Source: CAWEBF01 sp963807235
GTDB lineage: Bacteria; Acidobacteriota; Vicinamibacteria; Vicinamibacterales; UBA2999
Length of the DNA stretch: 64,000 bases
Reading direction: 5' to 3'
Assembly: GCA_963807235.1 (NCBI GenBank)
Contig: CAWEBF010000012.1
Coordinates: forward strand, 124,001 to 188,000
The position numbers and the translations under genes were made by a program. The stretch's first letter is position 1, and each line of letters opens with the position of its first letter. The notes under the pieces were generated by a model, which was not told the DNA's origin, did no database searches, and was given only the letters and a program-made list of their open reading frames with translations. Positions 1-9,488 of this stretch are shown in pieces.

Positions 1-1147
1 GCTCCGGATCGAGCGGGGTCGCGTTGATCGACGGCGCCACCCAGTTGCCGCGCAGCATGGCCATCGTGAAGATGGCCTCGATGGCGCCGGCCGCCGACAC
101 GGTGTGCCCGGTATATCCCTTGGTGGACGAATACGCCACGTGGCGATCGCCGAGCACCAAGCGGATGGCGCGCACTTCGGACACGTCGCCTGCGGGCGTG
201 GACGTGCCGTGCGTGTTCACGTAGTCGATGTCGTCGGGCGACAGGCGCGGCGTGCGCCAGGGCCGATTCAATGGCTCGCCGCGCGCCGTCCGACGACGGC
301 GCCACCATGTCCCCTTCGCCGTCGCTCGACATGCCCCACCCCCGAACCACGCCCAGGATCGCCGCACCACGCGCCTCGGCCACTTCCCGCGCCTCGAGCA
401 CCACGACGCCCGCGCCCTCGGCGAAGACGAACCCCCGGCGATCGGCGGCGTAGGGCCGAGACGCGCGCTCTGGATGGTCGTTGTCCTCGGAGTTGTAGGC
501 GCGCATCGAGTCGAACCCGGAGTGGAAGTGGGGGTCGGTCTCTTCGCAGCCCGCCGGCGACCGCCGCGTCGCAATGGCCGGATTGGATGAGCATGGCGGC
601 CAGCAGCAGGTTGTAGGCGCCGCCCGCGCACGCGGCGCTGGTCGTGAAGGAGGGCCCGGTCGAGCCGAGCACATTCACGAGATTCGCCGACGCGGTGGAC
701 GCCATCAGCCGCGGCACCACGGTGGGCAGGATGCGCCGCATGTTCCTGGACTCGAGCGAGCTTGTCCTGGATCTCGACGTGCGTGCGAACGTCGCCGGCA
801 CCCGACCCCACGACCACCGCGAAGTCGCGCCGGTCGAGGCATGCCTGGGCGATCGCGCGTCGGGCGGCCGCGAGCGCCAGGCGCGACTGCCGCCCCATGA
901 AGCGGCCCTGCGCCTTGGTGACGCCGACGTCGTCGTCGGTCAGCTCGCCCGGGTATATGCCGGCGATCTGACAACGGCCGTTCATCTCCACGGCCGGCGG
1001 ATAGGGCCTGAAGGGAATGCCGCGCCCCTCCCGCAGCATGGCCTCGAGCGTGGGGAGGTCGTCGCCCATGTGGCACAACACGCCCGCCCCAGTCACCACG
1101 ATGTCGCGCCGACGCGTGCCCGAACCGTCCATCTCGACTGAGGCCAT
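1..1147 (-). CDS. Beta-ketoacyl-ACP synthase, FabF (KAS II) family; partial, frameshifted
   Basis: Condenses acyl-ACP with malonyl-ACP in fatty-acid or related chain building in the cytoplasm. Reading from an ATG at 1145-1147, the product starts with an IVVTGAGV strand. It then shows the catalytic cysteine in AACAGGA (near residue 172), the first catalytic histidine in NTHGTS (codon near 210) and the second in GYTGH (codon near 101), the Cys-His-His triad of the family. The frame must change three times (about 755, 560 and 255) to keep the homology. The 560 shift fits one extra G, so I read these as sequencing errors rather than a pseudogene. The C-terminus lies beyond base 1. A polyketide-type or secondary ketosynthase is possible, since no other fab gene is visible. 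Confidence 0.8.
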   Translation of the reverse strand, partial: MASVEMDGSGTRRRDIVVTGAGVLCHMGDDLPTLEAMLREGRGIPFRPYPPAVEMNGRCQIAGIYPGELTDDDVGVTKAQGRFMGRQSRLALAAARRAIAQACLDRRDFAVVVGSGAGDVRTHVEIQDKLARVQEHAAHPAHRGAAADGVHRVGESRECARLDRALLHDQRRVRGRRLQPAAGRHAHPIRPLRRGGRRRAAKRPTPTSTPGSTRCAPTTPRTTTIQSARLGPTPPIAGGSSSPRARASWCSRRGKWPRRVVRRSWAWFGGGACRATAKGTWWRRRRTARGEPLNRPWRTPRLSPDDIDYVNTHGTSTPAGDVSEVRAIRLVLGDRHVAYSSTKGYTGHTVSAAGAIEAIFTMAMLRGNWVAPSINATPLDPE

Positions 1148-1153
1148 TGTAAC

Positions 1154-1187
1154 GGGCTCCGGGCTCCAGGCCCCGGGCTCCAGGCCT
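1154..1187. repeat. Heptameric tandem array (GGGCTCC type)
   Basis: Consecutive 7-base units GGGCTCC, GGGCTCC, AGGCCCC, GGGCTCC and AGGCCT fill the gap between the transporter stop and the ketosynthase start. It belongs to the 7-base-period family seen at many gene boundaries in this window. Confidence 0.85.
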
Positions 1188-2508
1188 ACTTGTGATCCAA
1201 GGACTCGCGGTCCTTCAGTAGCCAGACACAAATCAAACTGACCAGCGCGGTGAAGGACACGTACGCGGCGACGGCCATCGAGGTCTGGAACGTCTGGTAG
1301 AGATAGAGCGCAATGAGCGGCGCGGGGCCGCCGGCGGTCAGCGAGGCCAGTTGATAGCCCAGGCTGGCGCCGCTGTAGCGCAGCGTGCCCGGAAACCGCT
1401 CGGCGATGAAGGCCGCCTGGGGGCCGTACTGCAGATCCTGGCTGGGGAGGCCCAAGGCAATCGCGATGAACACCAGCCACGTGATCCGCGTGTCGAGCAT
1501 CCCGAAGTAGATGAACGGGAACACCAGCATCACCACGCAGCCGATGGCCGTGATGCGTCGCCGCCCGATCACGTCCGACAGGTGGCCGAAATACGGGATC
1601 ACGCACGCGGAGATCACGGCCTGGACCATCACGAAACCGAGCACGAGGCTCCGCTCCATGCCCAGGGTCTGCGTGGCGTAGGTCAGGACGTACGTGGTGA
1701 AGATGTAGAAGGGCGTCTGCTGTCCGCTCCGCAGCAGCGCCGTCAACACCAGTTCGCGCCAGTGGGCCTTGACCACCTGCACGACCGGCGCTTTCTGCAC
1801 GCGCCCCTCCTCGCGCATCCTGGCGAAGACGGGCGTCTCGAGCACGCCGGTGCGGATGTACAGGCCCACGAACACCAGGGCCGCGCTGAGCATGAAGGGC
1901 ACGCGCCAGCCCCAGCTGAGAAAATCCTCCTCGCTCGTGACAAACGACATGAACGACAGCGCGCCATTGGCCAGCACCATCCCGGCCGGGGCGCCGAGCT
2001 GCGCGAAGCTGGTGGTGAAGCCCCGGCGCTTCGGGTCCGTCCACTCGCCCGCCATCAGGACGGCCCCACCCCACTCCCCGCCCACGCCGATCCCCTGGAT
2101 GATCCGGAAGAAGGTCAGGAGCACGGCGCCCCAGATGCCGATGCTCTCGTAGTTGGGCACGAGGCCGATGCCGATCGTGGCGCCGCCCATCAGGACCAGG
2201 GTGGCGATGAGCGCGGTCTTGCGGCCGATGCGGTCGCCGTAATGGCCAAAGAGTGCCGCCCCGAAGGGCCGCGCGATGAAGCCGACGAAGTAGGTGGAAA
2301 ACGCCAGCAGGGTCCCGGTGTAGGGATCGTTGCCTGGGAAGAACTGCCTGGGGAAGACCAGCGCCGCGGCCACACCGTACAGGAAGAAGTCGTACCACTC
2401 GATGGTGGTGCCGGTGGCCGACGCGATGATGGCGCGGCGCATCATGCGCCGGCGCGCGGTGTCGTCCAACTCCGGAACCGGAACGGTACGGGTCTCCACT
2501 GTGGCCAC
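1186..2508 (-). CDS. MFS transporter, metabolite:H+ symporter (MHS) family
   Basis: Inner-membrane proton symporter of the ProP/ShiA/KgtP-like group; its substrate (dicarboxylate, betaine or aromatic acid) cannot be told from sequence. The N-terminal TGTTIEWYDFFLYG motif and the GRRxTA-type loop after helix 8 are typical of MHS proteins, and about twelve hydrophobic segments are visible. I chose the GTG at 2506-2508 because AGGAGAG lies just upstream and it gives 440 residues, the usual family length. A longer reading from 2637 adds a tail that does not resemble the family. It is divergent from the Hcp gene across about 100 bases. Confidence 0.85.
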   Translation of the reverse strand: MATVETRTVPVPELDDTARRRMMRRAIIASATGTTIEWYDFFLYGVAAALVFPRQFFPGNDPYTGTLLAFSTYFVGFIARPFGAALFGHYGDRIGRKTALIATLVLMGGATIGIGLVPNYESIGIWGAVLLTFFRIIQGIGVGGEWGGAVLMAGEWTDPKRRGFTTSFAQLGAPAGMVLANGALSFMSFVTSEEDFLSWGWRVPFMLSAALVFVGLYIRTGVLETPVFARMREEGRVQKAPVVQVVKAHWRELVLTALLRSGQQTPFYIFTTYVLTYATQTLGMERSLVLGFVMVQAVISACVIPYFGHLSDVIGRRRITAIGCVVMLVFPFIYFGMLDTRITWLVFIAIALGLPSQDLQYGPQAAFIAERFPGTLRYSGASLGYQLASLTAGGPAPLIALYLYQTFQTSMAVAAYVSFTALVSLICVWLLKDRESLDHK

Positions 2509-2586
2509 GAACTCTCCTGGGCGCGCCGGTTGACGGGGCGAGCCGAGGCATTCTACATGCCCCGGCGATCCCGCCGCGTGTAGAGG

Positions 2587-2592
2587 TATAGT
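2587..2592 (+). promoter_or_regulatory. Possible -10 box for the Hcp gene
   Basis: TATAGT lies about 20 bases before the start codon and is followed by the ribosome binding site AGGAGG. No good -35 box is visible, so this is weak. Confidence 0.25.
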
Positions 2593-2612
2593 CGCGCCTT
2601 CAGGAGGACTCC

Positions 2613-3128
2613 ATGCTGACCTTTCGCTCCCTTGCATTCACGGTGGCCGCGCTGTGCGGTGGCATCACGACGGTCTCGGCCCAGGGGTTGAACGTCTACC
2701 TCGCGATCCCTGGCATCCCCGGCGATTCCGCCGCGGTCGGTCACGCTAACGAAATCGACGTGGTGGCCGTGGGACAAGGCCTGTTCGAGCAGGTGTCCGG
2801 CAAGAGCAAGGGCGTCGGCTGCGACATCAACGTCACGAAACGGCTCGACAGCGCGGGGCCGTTGCTGTGGATGGCGGCGCTCGCCAGAGACGTCGTGCCG
2901 GAAGCGAAGGTGACGGTCGAGAGGGCCGGTGAGAAGCCCCTCATCTTCTACGAGATCCGCATGCTGAGCGTGACCATCAGTACGATCGGCACCTCTTTCA
3001 GCAGCGACGGCACCGCCGCGGAGGTCGTGACGCTGCTGCCGCAGACGCTCACCTTGACCTTCAAGGAACAGCGTCCGGACGGCAACGCGGGCGACACAGT
3101 GACGCGAACATTCTCATGCGGCATCTGA
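2613..3128 (+). CDS. Secreted Hcp-like protein (type VI secretion Hcp family)
   Basis: 171 residues starting with a clear signal peptide (about residues 1-23, ending VSAQ). The mature part has the Hcp beta-barrel pattern, including an IPGIPGDS opening, VERAGEKPLIFYEIRM and VTLLPQTLTLTF. Classic Hcp forms hexameric rings of the type VI tube and has no signal peptide. Signal-peptide-bearing, orphan Hcp-like proteins probably act outside that machine. No other type VI gene is present in the window. A strong AGGAGGACTCC leader supports the start. Confidence 0.75.
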   Translation: MLTFRSLAFTVAALCGGITTVSAQGLNVYLAIPGIPGDSAAVGHANEIDVVAVGQGLFEQVSGKSKGVGCDINVTKRLDSAGPLLWMAALARDVVPEAKVTVERAGEKPLIFYEIRMLSVTISTIGTSFSSDGTAAEVVTLLPQTLTLTFKEQRPDGNAGDTVTRTFSCGI

Positions 3129-3170
3129 TGGGCCTCATGGGATGGCACGGCATCTAGCGGGTCCCTGGAA

Positions 3171-3935
3171 ATGCCGCGGCAGTTGCTTTCACTGATCGGC
3201 TGGCTCGCGCTGACGAGCGCTGCCGCGGTCGCGCAGCAGGATCACACCTACACTCGAGCCGACGTCGAGGCGGGCCAGCGGCTCTACGGCCCGCAGTGCC
3301 AGGTCTGTCATGGCGCCACGGGGGACGGCGTCCCGGGCATCGACCTGCGGCTGGGGCGATTTCGCCGCGCATCCTCCGACGAGGACCTCGCCCGCATCAT
3401 CACGACGGGCGTCCCAGGCACCGGCATGCCCGCCTTCAAGCTGCAGCCGGCCGAGCTGACCGGCGTCATTGCATTCATCCGCGCCGGCTTCGACGCGGCG
3501 TCGGCGTCGGTCCGCGTGGGCAACGCCGACCGTGGTAAGGCGCTCTTCGAGGGCAAGGCCGTCTGCGCGCAGTGCCATCGCGTGCGAGGCCAGGGACCGC
3601 GCACGGCTCCGGACCTGACCGACATTGGCGCCATTCGTACGCTCGCCGCGCTCCAGCGCACGCTGCTCGATCCCACCGGGTCGCTCCTGCCCATCAACAG
3701 ACCGATCCGAATCGTGACGAGGGACGGCCGCACCATCCGCGGCCGGCGGCTGAACGAAGACACTTATACGGTGCAACTCATCGATACGCAGGAGCGCCTG
3801 CACTCGCTGGTCAAGGCCGACCTCAAGGAGTACGTGGTCGAGACCACGGCGACTATGCCTTCCTACCAGGGACGATTGACCCCCGAGGAGCTGGCGGACG
3901 TGATCGCGTACCTGACGACGCTGAAGGGACTATGA
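3171..3935 (+). CDS. Diheme c-type cytochrome with C-terminal heme-binding-type domain
   Basis: Periplasmic electron carrier of 254 residues. After a signal peptide (about 1-21) come two CxxCH heme motifs, CQVCH at 43-47 and CAQCH at 132-136. A region from about 165 resembles the small domain found in planctomycete/acidobacterial cytochromes (RIVTRDGRTIRGRRLNEDTYTV). Candidate sixth ligands are the Met in GTGMPAF and in ATMPSYQ. The stop overlaps the start of the PQQ dehydrogenase (ATGA), so it very likely takes electrons from that enzyme. Confidence 0.85.
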   Translation: MPRQLLSLIGWLALTSAAAVAQQDHTYTRADVEAGQRLYGPQCQVCHGATGDGVPGIDLRLGRFRRASSDEDLARIITTGVPGTGMPAFKLQPAELTGVIAFIRAGFDAASASVRVGNADRGKALFEGKAVCAQCHRVRGQGPRTAPDLTDIGAIRTLAALQRTLLDPTGSLLPINRPIRIVTRDGRTIRGRRLNEDTYTVQLIDTQERLHSLVKADLKEYVVETTATMPSYQGRLTPEELADVIAYLTTLKGL

Positions 3936-5613
3936 CCGTGGCTCGCTCGATGTCTCGACCGGCGTACCTCCTGCTGGTGGCCGCGCTGGCTCTCGCCGCG
4001 GGCATCGCGCCGCGTGTTGACGCCCAGGTGACACCTGATCGCCTGCTGCGTGCCGCGCAGGAACCCCAGAACTGGTTGACGTATTCCGGCGGGTACGCCA
4101 GCCAGCGCTACACCATGCTGCGGCAGGTCACGCCGCTCAACGTGCGGAACCTGGAGCAGAAGTGGGTCCTGCAGGGCCAGGTGCTCGGGGCCTGGCAATC
4201 CTCGCCGATCGTCGTGGACGGCCTCATGTACGTCACGCAGCGCCCCAACGACGTGCTGGCGCTGGATGCCAGGACCGGGCGCGTGTTCTGGCAGTACCGC
4301 TACGCGAACTCGCCCGACCAGCGGGTGTGCTGCGGCGCCAACAACCGCGGCGTCGCCATTCACGGCGACATGTTGTACATGGGCACGCTGGACGCCCACC
4401 TCGTCGCGATCGATACGAAGAACGGCCAGCCCGTCTGGAACATCGCCGTCGCCGACTCGAAGCTGGCCTACTCCATCACCCTCGCCCCGCTCGTGATCAA
4501 GGACAAGGTGATCATCGGCGTGGGCGGCGCCGAGTACCGGCATCCGGGGGTTCGTGGCGGCCTACGACGCGCGAACGGGCAAGGAGGCGTGGCGGTTCGA
4601 GACCATCCCGCGCCCCGGAGTGAAGGGCCACGAGACCTGGGGCGGCAACTCGTGGGAGCACGGCGGCGGCTCGATCTGGGTGACCGGATCGTCCGACCCG
4701 GAGCTGAACCTGACGTACTGGGGAGTGGGAAACCCGGGTCCCGACTGGAACCCGGATCAGCGGCCCGGCGACAACCTGTACACCGATTCAGTGGTGGCGC
4801 TCGACGCCGATACCGGTGAGCTGAAGTGGCACTTCCAGTTCACGCCCAACGACGCCTACGACTACGACGCGGTGCAAGTGCCCGTGCTCGCCGACATTCC
4901 GTGGAATGGCGCGCCCGCGAAGGTGATGCTGTGGGCCAACCGCAATGGGTTCTTCTACGTGCTCGATCGCGCCACTGGGAAGTTCCTGCGGGGCGCACCC
5001 TTCGTGAAGGTCAATTGGGCGAGCGGTCTGGATCAGAATGGCCGCCCGATTCAGACGCCGCAGCCGCCGGGCTCCGCCACCTGGCCGGGCAACCAGGGCG
5101 GGACCAACTGGTATTCGCCCTCGTTCAGTCCCCGGACCGGACTGTTCTACGTCTCGGCGTGGGAAGGGTATGCGTCCTACTACCGCCGCGAGCACCAGGA
5201 GTTCGAGCTCGGGCGCAACTTCGCCGGCGGCGGCCACCGCGTGGTGACGCCGGTGCCCGATGCTCCAGCTGTCGGCATCGGACGGCGCAGCCCGGTCAAC
5301 AACTGGACCGACGCCGTCGGCCACGGCGCGGTGATTGCGCTGGATCCTCGAACCGGCCAGCAGAGGTGGAAGTTCGATCAGTTCGATGTGACCGATAGCG
5401 GCATCCTGACGACGGCCACCGACCTGCTGTTCACCGGCGGGCGCGAGGGGCACTTCCATGCGCTCGACGCGCGCACGGGCGCGCTGCTCTGGAAGGCCAG
5501 CCTGGGGGGCCGAGATCGTCAACGGACCCATCAGCTACCAGGTAGATGGACAGCAGTACGTCGCCACCATCGCCGGCAACTCACTGGTGGCGTTCGCGCT
5601 CCGCTCACCCTAG
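3932..5613 (+). CDS. PQQ-dependent alcohol dehydrogenase (methanol/ethanol type); two frameshifts
   Basis: Periplasmic quinoprotein that oxidises alcohols to aldehydes and passes electrons to cytochrome c, here most likely the gene just upstream with which it overlaps by ATGA. It has a signal peptide ending VDAQ, repeated tryptophan-docking blades (LDARTGRVFWQY, LDADTGELKWHF, LDPRTGQQRWKF) and the vicinal disulfide Cys133-Cys134 in RVCCGANN that sits over PQQ. One extra C at 4537/4538 and one extra G in the run at 5503-5508 break the frame; removing them restores an uninterrupted family-like protein to the stop at 5611-5613. Substrate is not predictable. The stop overlaps that of the convergent acyltransferase in CTAG. 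Confidence 0.88.
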
Positions 5614-6728
5614 CTGGAGAGAGCCGAACGCGACGTCTGCTGTTCCCGGCCGGTGCGCAACTGCGTCGGGGTGGCCAGACGTTGGGCGGCACGCCTTGCG
5701 GCGATGTGTGACGGTCGTTCGACGCCGCGATAGAACGCGTAGCTGACGCCGAGCACCAAGGCGATGCGCACGAACCAGTCGGTGACAGGCGCCGTCGTGA
5801 CCCCGAAGCTCTGCCACGCGGCCAGTGCCGGCACGTGGACAAGGTACAGGGAATAGCTCCAGGCCCCCATCCATTCCAGTGTTCTGGTCATTCGTCCGGG
5901 CGAATGGGTGACAGCATGGGTCATCTCGCGAGCGATCCAGGCCCACACCAGTACGGCAAAGACGTTCAGCGTCCACGGATACCCCAGCGGGGAATGAAAC
6001 CGGAGGACGCTCGCTCCTACTGCGGCACCCCAAACCGCGAGGCGCCAGGACCAAATGCTGGCGGTGCCCGGCAGCCGGCGGTTTGCTGCCCGTTCGGCGA
6101 GGTCGCAGCCGGCCAGCCAGGTCGGCAGGCCCAGCAACCAATTCAAGCTCGGCCCGAAAGCACCATAGTCACCTGCCGCCGGCTTCGTTGCGGCCATCAG
6201 GAGCCCGATGGCGAAGGTGGTGGCCCACATCGACCGCCACGCGACACCGCGGCGGCGTAACGCGAGCAGCGCCGGGTACAGCAGGTAGTAGACCAGCTCC
6301 GCTAGCAGACTCCACAAGATGCCGGCGTGGAAGAGGCTGAGGGACACTCCGACCACGGGGGAGAGGGCGACCACGACCGCCATCGGCAGACCCACGCGAA
6401 GCAGTCGACGTGCGGCGTAGGCCGGGACATGCGGGATGTGCATCGCGCTCGCAAACGGGTAGTGGATGCAGAAGCCCGAGATCACGAAGAACGCGATGAC
6501 GGCGGCAGGACCGTTCCACAAATTGTTGTACAGCCCCCCGACGAGGTAGCCGATCAGGGTGCTGCGGTCCAAACTCGCCGTGACAGGTGGGCCCCCTGCA
6601 TGGCCGAGTACGACCATCATCGCGCAGACGGTGCGCAGAGAATCGAGGCCTAGAACGTGTTCCTGGGCTGGACGAGGTGCGTCCGTGGTCAAGGAACCAC
6701 GCACGAGTTCACGCTGTGGACTCACCAC
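5610..6728 (-). CDS. Acyltransferase family 3 membrane protein (OafA/YrhL type)
   Basis: Integral membrane enzyme of 372 residues that transfers acyl groups, usually to cell-surface sugars. Family marks are LDSLRTVCAMMVVLGH with the catalytic-type histidine at the end of the first helix, the FFVISGF segment, the RR-L-R motif after it and about ten hydrophobic helices. The C-terminus keeps the YSLYLVHVP segment. The hydrophilic tail is short, with no periplasmic SGNH domain. The gene stands alone, so its target is unknown. Confidence 0.85.
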   Translation of the reverse strand: MVSPQRELVRGSLTTDAPRPAQEHVLGLDSLRTVCAMMVVLGHAGGPPVTASLDRSTLIGYLVGGLYNNLWNGPAAVIAFFVISGFCIHYPFASAMHIPHVPAYAARRLLRVGLPMAVVVALSPVVGVSLSLFHAGILWSLLAELVYYLLYPALLALRRRGVAWRSMWATTFAIGLLMAATKPAAGDYGAFGPSLNWLLGLPTWLAGCDLAERAANRRLPGTASIWSWRLAVWGAAVGASVLRFHSPLGYPWTLNVFAVLVWAWIAREMTHAVTHSPGRMTRTLEWMGAWSYSLYLVHVPALAAWQSFGVTTAPVTDWFVRIALVLGVSYAFYRGVERPSHIAARRAAQRLATPTQLRTGREQQTSRSALSS

Positions 6729-7030
6729 AGCATCTATCGGCTCGTGACTATGACGTGCCTACACGCAAGTGCACGTGTCGGGCGTTCCGCTTCAGCTGGT
6801 GCTCAGGCGGATCTCGGACACTTGAGCTGGCGCCAACCACCAACTACCAACCTCCACCGAAAGTAGGCACCAACCTCCACCGACAGTAGGTACCAACCTC
6901 CACCGATAGTCCGTACCAACCTCCACCGACAGTCCGTACAACAGCGCCGACAGTCCGTTTCCTGGCACGTTCCGTGCTATTTCATCAGCCGAGACGCTTC
7001 GAACCCACACGCGCGAGGAGGATTTGATTC
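6729..7030. other. Intergenic region with 23-bp tandem repeats
   Basis: About 300 bases between the divergently oriented acyltransferase and YtxH genes. No convincing gene is seen. It contains the tandem repeats listed separately and, at its right end, the ribosome binding site GAGGAGG for YtxH. Confidence 0.7.
6846..6960. repeat. 23-bp tandem repeat, four good copies and one degenerate
   Basis: Units begin at 6846, 6869, 6892 and 6915 and share ACCAACCTCCACCGA followed by AGT and a variable end. A decayed fifth unit runs 6938-6960. The units are C-rich on the + strand and abut with no spacer, so this is not a CRISPR array. Confidence 0.9.
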
Positions 7031-7345
7031 ATGTTGCAAGAACGCTACGACCCATCGTACGGATTCACATCGGGCATTCTGGCCGGAGCCGTCATCGGGG
7101 GCGCGCTCGCCCTGCTCTTCGCTCCGAAGGCTGGGAGCCAGCTGCGCGAAGAGCTCGGCGAATCCATGGGCTCGGTGCGCGATGCGCTGGCCAAGCGCTA
7201 TCGGGAGCTGGCCGACCGTGCGGGCGTCGAGGTCGAAAACCTGCAGGAGCAGGTGGAGCGCGCGGCGGAAGGCCTGGAAGCGAGCGCACGGGACTTCGTG
7301 GACACGGCCGCGCAGCGCGCGCGCCGGGCCGGCCCCGCCAGCTGA
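7031..7345 (+). CDS. YtxH domain-containing protein
   Basis: 104 residues with one N-terminal membrane segment (about 13-31, FTSGILAGAVIGGALALLF) followed by APKAGSQLREEL, the YtxH hallmark, and then a long charged helix that could form a coiled coil. Proteins of this type are often stress-related membrane proteins of unknown mechanism. The ribosome binding site GAGGAGG and ATG at 7031 are clear. A small membrane protein gene follows after 36 bases, probably in one transcript. Confidence 0.85.
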   Translation: MLQERYDPSYGFTSGILAGAVIGGALALLFAPKAGSQLREELGESMGSVRDALAKRYRELADRAGVEVENLQEQVERAAEGLEASARDFVDTAAQRARRAGPAS

Positions 7346-7381
7346 GGTCGCGCGGGTTCAAACGTCTATAAGGAGCATTCC

Positions 7382-7535
7382 ATGCTGAACACGATCCTGA
7401 TTCTGCTGGTTGTCCTGTGGTTGTTGGGGATGGTGAGCTCGGTACACGCTCGGTGGATTCATCCACCTGCTGCTCGTGCTGGCGATCGCGGTCTTCCTGA
7501 TTCGCCTCATCCAGGGCCGCAGCCCAGTAGTCTGA
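7382..7535 (+). CDS. Small hydrophobic protein, lmo0937/DUF5670-like; frameshifted
   Basis: About 50 residues, missed by a simple frame scan because one extra G at 7441/7442 breaks it. Corrected, the product starts MLNTILILLVVLWLLGMVSS, continues with YTLGGFIHLLLVLAIAVFLI and ends RLIQGRSPVV, giving two membrane segments. This matches the tiny lmo0937-family membrane proteins that often accompany stress genes, which fits its place behind YtxH. AAGGAG lies just before the ATG. Confidence 0.75.
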
Positions 7536-7627
7536 CGGCGCAGCCGGCCCCCGGCGCATAGTCGGGGGCCGGGCGCCTCCCACACTGTTATCCGCCCGTT
7601 ATCGGCCGCCGAGCGCGGCGGTCCAGC

Positions 7628-9299
7628 CTAGCGGCAGGGTCCCCAAACCACGGATCCGCCCGCACCCGCCGCGGGGCATTCCGTGGCGGCCGACCCCATT
7701 GCCTTGATGAACGTGCTCATCGGCACGGGTTTCCCGTGCACGGGAGCGATGGTCCCGACGTCCAGGTTCAACGAGCGCATGGTGCGGTAGAACGTCGTCA
7801 TGGCCGGCGTGGGCACTGCGGGCGCCGGTTCGTGCGTGTCGAACAGGTTGGCCTGTATCACAATCTTCTCCGCCGGCAGGTAGGCCATCGCCATCCCCTC
7901 GGCGTGCCGCAGCGGCTGCACGTCAGTACACGTGCATCAGGCGCGTGCCATCCGTGATCACATAGTTCTCGTTGAAGCTTTCGTAGTTGTAGCCTTCGGC
8001 CACTTCGGTCGGTGGCCACAGGCTGACCATGTCGGGCAGCACCGTCCGCGGGCGGTAGTTCAGCACGTCGCGGTTCAGGAAGGTGATGTTCTTGCGCTGG
8101 CTGACGATGGTCGCCCCGATGTGCAGGTATGCCCTGATGCCGCCGATGTGGTCGAAGTGCTGGTGGGAGTTCACCAGAAAGCGGATCGGCTTGCCCGGCA
8201 TCAGCTTCGCGATCTGCTCGATCACGGCCAGGCCGCGCGCTTCGCTCGTCGGCGCCTCGAATACCGCGACGAAGGTCCGGAACTCCACGGCGACGCTATT
8301 GGCCGGCCCTCCGCCAAGCAGATAGACACCCTGGGCCAGCTTCTCGACCGTCACCGCCGGAGGCGCCCCCGGCGCGCGCCGTACCTCATCCGGCACGGTG
8401 ACGGCGGCCCCGCAGTTGTTCGGCTCGACCTTCGGGAAATTGCCGCCAAACGCGTTGTGCCCGGCCGTGATGTTCTCGAAGCCGAAGTTGTCGTCCCAGC
8501 CCTGGTGCGAGTGCCAGGCGATCGGGAACTTGACGCTGCCGAACGTCTGCTGATCGGTGGATTCGTGCTCGTAGTTGAAGTCGCCGAGCGCCGGCTCCGC
8601 CACCATGGTGTGGATGCGCTGAATCTGATTCAGCTTGTTGATGGTGGCGTCGATGCGATAGCGCCCGAACGTGATCGACACCACGTGGACCCTGTCGGGC
8701 ACCGTGGTCGGGCCGTCGCGGCCCATCTCACCCAGTTCCCACCGCCACACGGCCTTCGGGTTCGCGCCGGGCAGCCGCGCGGCCTTGATGAACCCGTGCG
8801 GGTTCATCCAGATCTCCAACTGGCCGATCGACACGTCTTCGGGCGACATCGCCACCGGCGCCGCACCGACCCCGTCCATATGCCAGCCGTGGTCGCCGCT
8901 CACGATGAAGGTCTGATGGACGTTCTTCTGGATTGGCGTGCCGTCCTGCCAACCCAGCCCGTACTTCCAGGACGCGGGGTTCAGCCCGGGCTTCCGGTCG
9001 AACTCCTCGACGATGGTCCGGGTGGCGTAGTTGATCGTACGGCGGTAGTTGGCCAGCGAGTCGATGCGCGGCCAGTCGATGTTGACGCCGGATTCGAAGG
9101 CCTGCCCCACGGCCCCGGCATAGCCGGCCCCCGAGAAGGTCACGCACTGCAGATTGGCCTCGCCGATCTCCTTCGCGGCGGCAGCCAGAACAGGTGCGGG
9201 ATCGACGAAACCCGGAGGAAATGCCGGTGTGGTCCCCTGCTGCGCCGAAATCGTCACCGCCAGCAGAACCGCCGCGCCAAGCCCTGACAGCACTCGCAT
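7628..9299 (-). CDS. Exported metallo-beta-lactamase-fold hydrolase; one frameshift
   Basis: About 556 residues with a signal peptide (about 1-20). The N-terminal 300 residues are a beta-rich domain of unknown role found in acidobacterial relatives (HSHQGWDDNFGFENITAGHNAFGGN). The C-terminal metallo-beta-lactamase domain carries HQHFDHIGG (codons near 8145-8165), the HxHxDH di-metal site, and ends with VHGKPVPMSTF. One extra base at 7925 produces an early TGA; without it the protein runs on to 7628. Likely a periplasmic hydrolase; the substrate is unknown. Confidence 0.8.
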
Positions 9300-9330
9300 G
9301 CCTCGCCTCCGCGCGAGATGTTAGCGCAGC

Positions 9331-9358
9331 CGGGAGCCAGAAGCCGGGAGCCGGGAGC
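9331..9358. repeat. Heptameric tandem array (CGGGAGC type)
   Basis: Four 7-base units, CGGGAGC, CAGAAGC, CGGGAGC and CGGGAGC, lie just upstream of the metallo-beta-lactamase-fold gene start. Confidence 0.85.
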
Positions 9359-9488
9359 TCATGTGGCGAACCCGTCAGCGCGTGACAATCCCGGTAAATC
9401 GCTCACAGGCGAGCGGCGGTTCTCCATCGATTGGCATGACGAGCCGGGCTGGCTCATTCTTTGCCATTCTGAAACCGAGAAACAGGGC

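Noticed and set aside
1351..2583. 410-residue reading frame antisense to the MFS transporter
   Set aside because: His/Arg/Gly-rich shadow translation of a well-supported gene; no domain or signal.
6846..6960. CRISPR array
   Set aside because: Units abut directly without unique spacers and no cas gene is present; the same holds for 49488-49580.
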